The notes under the pieces: model-generated | Databases searched by the model: none | What the model was told of the DNA's origin: nothing | The model's input: the letters and a program-made list of their open reading frames with translations, nothing else | DNA from: Flavobacteriales bacterium | Lineage (GTDB): Bacteria > Bacteroidota > Bacteroidia > JACJYZ01 | Direction of reading: 5' to 3' | Assembly (NCBI GenBank): GCA_020635855.1 | Contig: JACJYZ010000002.1 | Span: forward strand, 1,116,001 to 1,180,000 | DNA length: 64,000 nucleotides | Translations under genes and position numbers: made by a program | Shown: piece after piece, positions 57,868 to 64,000 of the stretch | Layout: each line of letters opens with the position of its first letter | How positions within the stretch are numbered: the first letter of the stretch is position 1

Positions 57868-60800
57868 TTACCTTATTACAATTCTTCGGTTATACAATTT
57901 CTCATTGTTCGTTGCAAAAATGTTATACACCCCCGGAACAAGATTTTCCAATTTGTCTAATGCAATAATAGCGTTCCCGTTATCATTCAGAATAAAAATT
58001 TTGGAATAAAAATTCCTTCCCAACAAATCGTTAACAATAATTAAAACTTCATCATTTTCATTTCCCACGATACTAAGATTAATATCACCATTAGTCGTAG
58101 GGTTTGGAAATACATTAAAATCAAATTTTTCAGAACTTTCAACAGCAACCAAATCAGAATATGTAAACTTACCATCGAAATCGGTCTGTTTTAACCTATA
58201 ATAAGAAATACTCGAATACGGATTTTTATCTATTAAAGAATAGTTGTGTGGAACTGTGCTGTTACCTGCACCTTTAACTTTGCCAACAATTTCAAAATGC
58301 AAGGCATCAGTAGATTTTTCAATGGTAAAATAATCATTATTAGTTTCGGTTGCGGTAATCCATGTTGTATTTACTTCCCCGTTATCAATCATTTTCGCAT
58401 CAAATGAAATTAACTCAATGGGTAAAGGATTTGCACCCCCATTCAAATTACCCAGAGTAAATCTACTGAAGGAAGTAAAGGAATTGGAAATTATATTCCC
58501 GTCATTATTAGCTGTTGCCGTTCCTCCCGCATCGAGCCATGCAGTGCCAGCTCCATTCGTTTTACACACGGTAAGATTGGTATAATCCGTAACTCCATCA
58601 CCATTGCCCGTACTTCCATAATAAAGCCGGGCTGTTGCACCGGTCAGATTTGCATTGATTGATGGAGTACGGTCAATCTGCCAGTATCTTACGGAAGAAA
58701 CTTTATCAACTGTTCCGGGCAACGTGTATCCCAAAGCAGCTGCCGAAGAATTGATTACCTCTGAAGTATAGGTATATGCTGTTGCAGCATTGTGTGTAGG
58801 AGTAAGAACCACCGGTCTCCAGTCGCCTCCCTTACCCACAGGAAAATTTAAGGTGCTTGTTCCGTTAAGAGACATTATGTATGCCATAGGACCGTCAATA
58901 TAACTGCCGGCACTGCCAACAGTAGTTGTTACACTTTCATCGGTTAGCGTTAAAAGATTTACTGAGGTTGTAACAATATTCCCGGTGGTCATCGTTAAAT
59001 CAATGTTGATATCAACCAGAACATTGAGTGTTAATGTCCCTCCTCCAGAGGTGGTCATGCTCATTCTCCTGACAACCGGCTTTTGTGCCGATGCACCATT
59101 AAAGTTTTGTACTCCATTGCCATCAATAGTTATCCTGCCTCCGGCTGCCTGAGCAAATGTAATGGCTGTTACAGTTCCAACGGTTGAAATATCACCTGAA
59201 AAAGTGCAGTTAGTATTGTAAGCAGGATATAAAGTGCCTGCACCTGTTTGAATAAATGTTGCGGAGCTATTAAAATCATCCGCTGTGGTATTGGCCAAAT
59301 ACATAATTCCCGTTCCGCTGTTTTTTATGGTGGCAGTAGCATTGAATATATTTGCTCCGGTACTTGTGTTATTAGTGGCTCCGTTTTTTTCTAAGGTAGC
59401 AGTACCATTAAATGTTGTTCCATTGAGGAATAATTGTGGAGCCGTGAAGGTAACATCTCCGTTAAAAGTGTTCCCGGATTGAAGATATAATGCTACCGTG
59501 CCTGCAAAAGTGATCATTGTTTGAGCAGTTGCTCCTGTCTGTGTAAAATTTCTTATGTATAAATTTCCCGATGAGAAGCCGCTGCCTCCAATAGTGATGG
59601 TTTTTGTATTCGCTAAAGTGGCTGTACCAGTGTTTTGTCCAAAACGGATTCCTGTTGAAGTCCCAGTGCTATTTAAAATGATATTGCCATTAAACTGGGT
59701 TCCGGTTGCATCATTATATGCAGGGTAAATCAAATTTGAACCTGTATTTGTAAAGGTAACATCAGCATTAAAAATGTCTCTGGTGGAATTAGCAAGTAAA
59801 ATATATCCGCTTCCGCTACAAGTAATTGTTGTAGTTCCATTGAAAGTATTTCCTCCTGCGCTTTGATTATTCGTAGCCCCATTTTTCTCAAGCGTAGCAG
59901 TTCCGTTATAAGTGCATCCGTTAAGAAAGAGCTGGGGGGAGGTGAAATTAACATTACCATTAAAAGTGCTTGCTGTACCAACTGTTAAAATGGCTGTGCC
60001 AGTCAATGTCAAAGCCTGTGCAGTTGCTCCTGTTTGAGTAAAGTTCCTTAGTAACAGCGTTCCTGTGGAAAAACCACTACCGCCAACACTAATGGTTTTA
60101 GTATTTGCCAGTGTGGCTGTTCCGGTTGTTGAACCAAATAAAACACCCAGTGAAGACCCGGTACTATTGACAATTATATTGCCATTAAAAGTTGCAGCAG
60201 CAGTAGCATAAGCCACATAAATATAGTTTGAACCTGTGTTTGTAAATGTAATATCTGCGTTGTAATTATCAGTGTTGCCATTGCCAAGCATAAGATATCC
60301 GCTTCCGCTATTGGCAATAGTTGTAACACCATTAAATGTATTTCCTCCTGCACCTGCGTTGTTTGTTGCTCCACTTTTCTCAAGTACAGCTGTCCCGTTG
60401 TATGTTGTCCCATTGAGATATAATTGCGGAGCCGTGAATGTAACATTTCCGTTAAAAGTATTTCCTGTTTGAAGATACAATGCTACTGTGCCAGAGAAAG
60501 TGGTCATCGTCTGTGCGGTTGCGCCGGTCTGAGTAAAATTTCTAAGGTATAAATTGCCTGATGAAAAGCCGATGCCTCCGATACTGATGGTTTTTGTGTT
60601 TGCCAGCGTGGCAGTACCAGTGCCCTGACCAAAACGAATACCCGTTGAAGTTCCGGTACTGTTTAAAATAACATTACCATTGAATTGTGTTCCTGTGGCA
60701 TCGTTTTGAGCTACATAAATTAAATTAGACCCACTGCTGGTAAAGGTTACATCGGCATTAAAAATATCGCGGGTAGTATTGGAAAGGCGGAGGTATCCGC

Positions 60801-63800
60801 TTCCGCTGTTTGTAATAATCGTAGCGCCATTAAAGGTATTCCCGCCTACTCCATTATTATTGGTTGCCCCGCTTTTTTCTAATGTTGCAGTACCATTAAA
60901 TGTGGTTCCATTGAGATATAACTGAGGGGCTGTGAATGATACATTTCCATTAAAGGTGTTTCCTGTTTGAAGATATAATGCTACCGTGCCTGCGAAAGTA
61001 GTCATCGTTTGAGCTGTTGCACCAGTCTGGGTAAAGTTTCTTATGTATAGATTTCCTGATGAGAAACCGCTGCCTCCAATGGAAATGGTTTTTGTATTTG
61101 CCAACGTAGCTGTTCCCGTATTTTGTCCGAAACGTATACCTGTTGAGGATCCTGTACTGTTTAAAATAATGTTTCCATTGAATTGAGTAGGATTTACTGC
61201 ATCAGTATATGCTACATTAATTAAATTTGATCCGCTGTTTGTGAAAGTTACATCGCTGTTGAAAATATCATAAGTGGTATTCGACAAACGTACATATCCT
61301 GATCCGCTATTGGTAATAGTGGTAATCCCGTTAAATATATTTCCTCCGGTACTTGCATTATCAGTAGCTCCATTTTTTTCAAGTGTAGCGGTGCCACTAT
61401 AAGTACATCCGTTCAGATAAAGCTGTGGCGCTGTGAAAGTAACATTCCCACCAAACGAAGATGAAGGGCCTATAGTAAGTATAGCTGTGCCAGTTAATGC
61501 CAACGATTGTGCTGTTGCCCCGGTTTGGGTGAAACTGCGCAATAAAAGTGTACCAGTACCTGAAAATCCGCTGCCTCCAATAGATATGGTTTTACCCGCA
61601 GCAAGCGTAGAGCTCCCTGTCCCGGCCCCTGCCTGGCCAAACTGAACTCCCACTGTTCCGGTACTATTAATGATAATATTACCGTTGAATGCGGTGGCAC
61701 CAGTTGCGTAAGCTACATAAATACCAGCTCCTGTATTGGTAAAAGTAACATCAGCATTAAAATTATCCCCTGTTCCATTGCCTGTCATCAAATATCCTGA
61801 ACCGCTGTTAATGATTGTAGTGATTCCGTTAAAAGTATTTCCTCCTATGCCTGCATTATTAGTAGCTCCATTCTTTTCAAGTGTAGCGACCCCATTGAAA
61901 GTAGTTCCATTCAAGAAGAGTTGTGGACTAACAGCAGAAATATCTCCGTTAAAAGTAGTTCCTGTCTGAAAATATAATATTGCTGTACCTGTTAAAGTAA
62001 AATTTTGGGCTGTGGCTCCTGTTTGCGTGAAGTTGCGAAACATTAAATTACCAGCAGTGAATCCACCGCCTCCAATGGTGATTGTTTTTGTTGCCGCAAG
62101 GGTGGCAGTTCCAGTATTTTGCCCAAATCTGACACCACCTCCACCGGGATTGTTTACAATAATATTTTCATTAAATACATCAGGATTTGTATATGCTAAT
62201 GAGAGATAACCGCTCCCGCTTGTTGTAATAGTCGTAACTCCATTAAATGTATTTCCTCCGGTACAGTTGGTATTGGTTGCTCCTGTTTGTTCCAAAGTCG
62301 CAGTTCCATTAAATGTGGTTCCATTGAGATACAACTGCGGAGCAGTAAAAGTTACGTTTCCGTTAAAAGTATTCCCGGTTTGGAGATATACTATAACTGT
62401 GCCTGAAAAAGTGGTCATTGACTGGGCGGTTGCTCCAACTTGAGTAAAATTTCTGATGTATAAATTTCCTGATGAGAAACCGCTGCCTCCGATGCTGATG
62501 GTTTTTGTATTTGCCAATGTGGCTGTTCCGGTACCTTGTCCGAAACGGATGCCTGTTGAAGCTCCCGTACTGTTTAAAATAATATTACCGTTAAATTGAG
62601 TTCCGGTTACATCATTGTATGCGGGGTAAATCAAATTTGATCCAGTACTTGTAAAAGTTACATCGGCATTAAATAGATCTCTTGTTGTGTTTGAAAGATA
62701 TATATACCCGCTTCCGCTGTTGGTAATGGTAGTGGTGCCATTAAAAGTATTATTACCAGCACTTGCGTTATTGGTCGCTCCACTTTTTTCAAGAGTGGCA
62801 GTGCCATTAAAAGTGCATCCATTGAGGTAAAGCTGGGGGGAAGTAAAATTTACATTTCCATTGAATGTTGAGCCGGAACCAAGTTGAAGAATTGAAGTGC
62901 CTGTTAGTATGAATGATTGTGCTGTCGCACCGGTTTGCGTAAAGTTTCTAAGTTCAAGTGTGCCGTTGGAAAATCCGCTTCCGCCAATAGAAATAGTTTT
63001 GCCCGCTGCAAGTGTTGACGTCCCTGTACTATTCCCTATTTCAACTGAGCCGCCGGCTGTGCTGTTCACAATGATGTTGCCATTAAATTGTGTGTTTACT
63101 CCATTCTGAACAGAAATTATTCTCCCCGTATTTGTAGCAGTAAAAGTAACATCGGCATTATAAATATCAGCTGTGGTGTTGGTTGATAAAAGATACCCCG
63201 TTCCACTATTAATAATTGTTGTAGTATTATTAAAAGTATTTCCTCCGATACCTGCATTGTCCGTTGCCCCATTCTTTTCGAGTGTGGTTATACTGTTAAA
63301 TGTAGTACCATTCAGGTATAGTTGAGGACTTGCAACAGTAACATCTCCATTAAATGTAGTTCCTGTTTGGAAATACAAAACAGCAGTACCTGTGAGGGTC
63401 AAAGCTTGTGAGGTAGCACCTGTTTGGGTAAAATTTCTTAAGCGCAAGGAACCTATTGTGAATCCAGTGCCTCCCACAGTAATGGTTTTTGTTGCAGCGA
63501 GCGTTGCTATCCCGCTTCCTTGCCCGAAATAGATCCCGGTTCCAGCGGTGCAGTTTACTACTATATTACCATTGAATTGTGTGCCGGTCGCATCGTTATA
63601 AGCCGGGTAGATTAAGCTGGTTCCAGTATTTGTAAAAGTTACATCGCCATTAAAAATATCGCGGGTAGTATTGGATAACCGTATCCATCCTGTGCCACTA
63701 TTGATAATGGTAGTGGCACCGTTAAATGTGTTGTTCCCAGTGCAGGTATTATTTGCAGCCCCGTTTTTTTCAATAGTTGTTATTCCATTAAAAGTGCTTC

Positions 63801-64000
63801 CATTTAAAAGTATAGTAGCACAATTAGCCGATACGTTTGCTCCAAAAGTTGTACCACCGAAAGACGCACTTGTCCCTGCCGGGGAGATTGTACCATTATT
63901 TACATTACCGCTTGTAAAGGTGGCAGTTCCGGTAATTGTTAAAATGAATGTATTTAGATCAAACGTTCCGGAACTCAACGTAAGATTGGTTATGGAACGA
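57868..64000 (-). CDS. giant repeat protein with T9SS sorting domain (N-terminus beyond window)
   Basis: At least 2043 residues; the frame is open to the window edge (an internal TTG at 63978 is not a true start). About 1500 residues consist of ten units of some 163 residues rich in Gly, Thr, Asn and Ser, each with the landmark TATLEKNGATN, then GGNTFNGITTI, an F-NADVTFTNTGS strand, KTISIGGSGFSSGNLYIRNF and TQTGATAQ. A stacked beta-helix is likely. A non-repeat part follows (LPIELISFDAKM, WITATETNNDYFTIEKS), and the last 80 residues are a type A T9SS domain (VFPNPTTNGDI, GVYNIFATN). Probably a surface adhesin or fibre. Confidence 0.9.
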   Translation of the reverse strand, partial: RSITNLTLSSGTFDLNTFILTITGTATFTSGNVNNGTISPAGTSASFGGTTFGANVSANCATILLNGSTFNGITTIEKNGAANNTCTGNNTFNGATTIINSGTGWIRLSNTTRDIFNGDVTFTNTGTSLIYPAYNDATGTQFNGNIVVNCTAGTGIYFGQGSGIATLAATKTITVGGTGFTIGSLRLRNFTQTGATSQALTLTGTAVLYFQTGTTFNGDVTVASPQLYLNGTTFNSITTLEKNGATDNAGIGGNTFNNTTTIINSGTGYLLSTNTTADIYNADVTFTATNTGRIISVQNGVNTQFNGNIIVNSTAGGSVEIGNSTGTSTLAAGKTISIGGSGFSNGTLELRNFTQTGATAQSFILTGTSILQLGSGSTFNGNVNFTSPQLYLNGCTFNGTATLEKSGATNNASAGNNTFNGTTTITNSGSGYIYLSNTTRDLFNADVTFTSTGSNLIYPAYNDVTGTQFNGNIILNSTGASTGIRFGQGTGTATLANTKTISIGGSGFSSGNLYIRNFTQVGATAQSMTTFSGTVIVYLQTGNTFNGNVTFTAPQLYLNGTTFNGTATLEQTGATNTNCTGGNTFNGVTTITTSGSGYLSLAYTNPDVFNENIIVNNPGGGGVRFGQNTGTATLAATKTITIGGGGFTAGNLMFRNFTQTGATAQNFTLTGTAILYFQTGTTFNGDISAVSPQLFLNGTTFNGVATLEKNGATNNAGIGGNTFNGITTIINSGSGYLMTGNGTGDNFNADVTFTNTGAGIYVAYATGATAFNGNIIINSTGTVGVQFGQAGAGTGSSTLAAGKTISIGGSGFSGTGTLLLRSFTQTGATAQSLALTGTAILTIGPSSSFGGNVTFTAPQLYLNGCTYSGTATLEKNGATDNASTGGNIFNGITTITNSGSGYVRLSNTTYDIFNSDVTFTNSGSNLINVAYTDAVNPTQFNGNIILNSTGSSTGIRFGQNTGTATLANTKTISIGGSGFSSGNLYIRNFTQTGATAQTMTTFAGTVALYLQTGNTFNGNVSFTAPQLYLNGTTFNGTATLEKSGATNNNGVGGNTFNGATIITNSGSGYLRLSNTTRDIFNADVTFTSSGSNLIYVAQNDATGTQFNGNVILNSTGTSTGIRFGQGTGTATLANTKTISIGGIGFSSGNLYLRNFTQTGATAQTMTTFSGTVALYLQTGNTFNGNVTFTAPQLYLNGTTYNGTAVLEKSGATNNAGAGGNTFNGVTTIANSGSGYLMLGNGNTDNYNADITFTNTGSNYIYVAYATAAATFNGNIIVNSTGSSLGVLFGSTTGTATLANTKTISVGGSGFSTGTLLLRNFTQTGATAQALTLTGTAILTVGTASTFNGNVNFTSPQLFLNGCTYNGTATLEKNGATNNQSAGGNTFNGTTTITCSGSGYILLANSTRDIFNADVTFTNTGSNLIYPAYNDATGTQFNGNIILNSTGTSTGIRFGQNTGTATLANTKTITIGGSGFSSGNLYIRNFTQTGATAQTMITFAGTVALYLQSGNTFNGDVTFTAPQLFLNGTTFNGTATLEKNGATNNTSTGANIFNATATIKNSGTGIMYLANTTADDFNSSATFIQTGAGTLYPAYNTNCTFSGDISTVGTVTAITFAQAAGGRITIDGNGVQNFNGASAQKPVVRRMSMTTSGGGTLTLNVLVDINIDLTMTTGNIVTTSVNLLTLTDESVTTTVGSAGSYIDGPMAYIMSLNGTSTLNFPVGKGGDWRPVVLTPTHNAATAYTYTSEVINSSAAALGYTLPGTVDKVSSVRYWQIDRTPSINANLTGATARLYYGSTGNGDGVTDYTNLTVCKTNGAGTAWLDAGGTATANNDGNIISNSFTSFSRFTLGNLNGGANPLPIELISFDAKMIDNGEVNTTWITATETNNDYFTIEKSTDALHFEIVGKVKGAGNSTVPHNYSLIDKNPYSSISYYRLKQTDFDGKFTYSDLVAVESSEKFDFNVFPNPTTNGDINLSIVGNENDEVLIIVNDLLGRNFYSKIFILNDNGNAIIALDKLENLVPGVYNIFATNNEKLYNRRIVIR
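59370..63800 (-). repeat. ten coding repeats of about 490 bases
   Basis: The TLEK landmark recurs near 63755, 63262, 62775, 62285, 61866, 61370, 60868, 60370, 59880 and 59390. Steps are 487-502 bases except one of about 419 (62285 to 61866), where one sub-block is missing. Units are alike also at DNA level, so recombination between them is likely. Confidence 0.85.

Noticed and set aside
1..64000. tRNA, rRNA or known riboswitch genes
   Set aside because: I read the gaps for cloverleaf-like stretches with TTC-A-A arms and for conserved leaders and found none I could support; a covariance-model search would be needed to exclude small RNAs.

Overview
The window is chromosomal DNA of a Bacteroidota bacterium, probably an uncultured lineage. 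The signs are promoters of the Bacteroidota type (TTG, about 19 bases, TAnnTTTG), two proteins carrying type IX secretion (T9SS) sorting domains, several TPR-PD40-OmpA envelope proteins, DUF4199, an RteC-like regulator, and almost no Shine-Dalgarno sites. Base composition is roughly balanced up to about 57 kb and clearly AT-rich after it.

Layout. 1-4.4 kb (minus): operon of aconitase, hemE and a UMF1-type transporter. 4.55 kb: rpsT, divergent. 5.1-8.5 kb (minus): membrane-linked patatin-like lipase and glutamate formimidoyltransferase. 8.7-24.6 kb (plus): aroC, dicarboxylate symporter, AsmA-like protein, an OmpA/PD40 protein, a lipoprotein, hisS, DUF4199, a GT2 glycosyltransferase, a MORN-type repeat protein, mnmA, a lipoprotein and a T9SS-exported subtilase. 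24.6-39.2 kb (minus): FAH-family enzyme, a tandem array of four TPR-PD40 proteins (three ending in OmpA), a 2-oxoacid dehydrogenase E2, a GT2/glycosylphosphotransferase-like fusion, recR and a PLP decarboxylase. 40-48.5 kb: DUF4919, a Bcp-type peroxiredoxin, recA, a membrane-tethered MutS relative and small secreted or lipoproteins. 48.5-55 kb (mostly minus): an unknown protein, KAS III, DinB, an MCC-beta-like carboxyltransferase, DUF2167 and TfoX-like. 55.2-57.7 kb: DUF4265, an IS3-like insertion sequence and an RteC-like gene that appears cut short at the IS end. 57.9-64 kb: a very large repeat protein with a T9SS tail, running off the window.

Most genes are ordinary housekeeping and envelope genes. 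The unusual content lies in the gaps. Many hold degenerate tandem arrays of 7- or 8-base units: (nnnCAmAT)n starting with CCCATTTTCAAAT, (nCACnAAG)3 as inverted-repeat ends, (nnnTTACn)8, (TAGRAAT)n, (AAGTnnC)n. There is a 213-base unit repeated about 3.5 times. At 39.4 kb a permuted copy of the 47.8-48.04 kb gene junction interrupts another repeat in the way expected if a DNA circle of about 270 bases had integrated by recombination at a shared 25-base repeat. Several genes have a -7 promoter element only 4-5 bases before the start codon, which suggests leaderless mRNAs.

The OmpA/PD40 proteins resemble the domain layout of PorE of T9SS and would link the outer membrane to peptidoglycan. The subtilase and the giant repeat protein are likely T9SS cargo. 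The 55.7-64 kb end looks like a mobile or acquired region.
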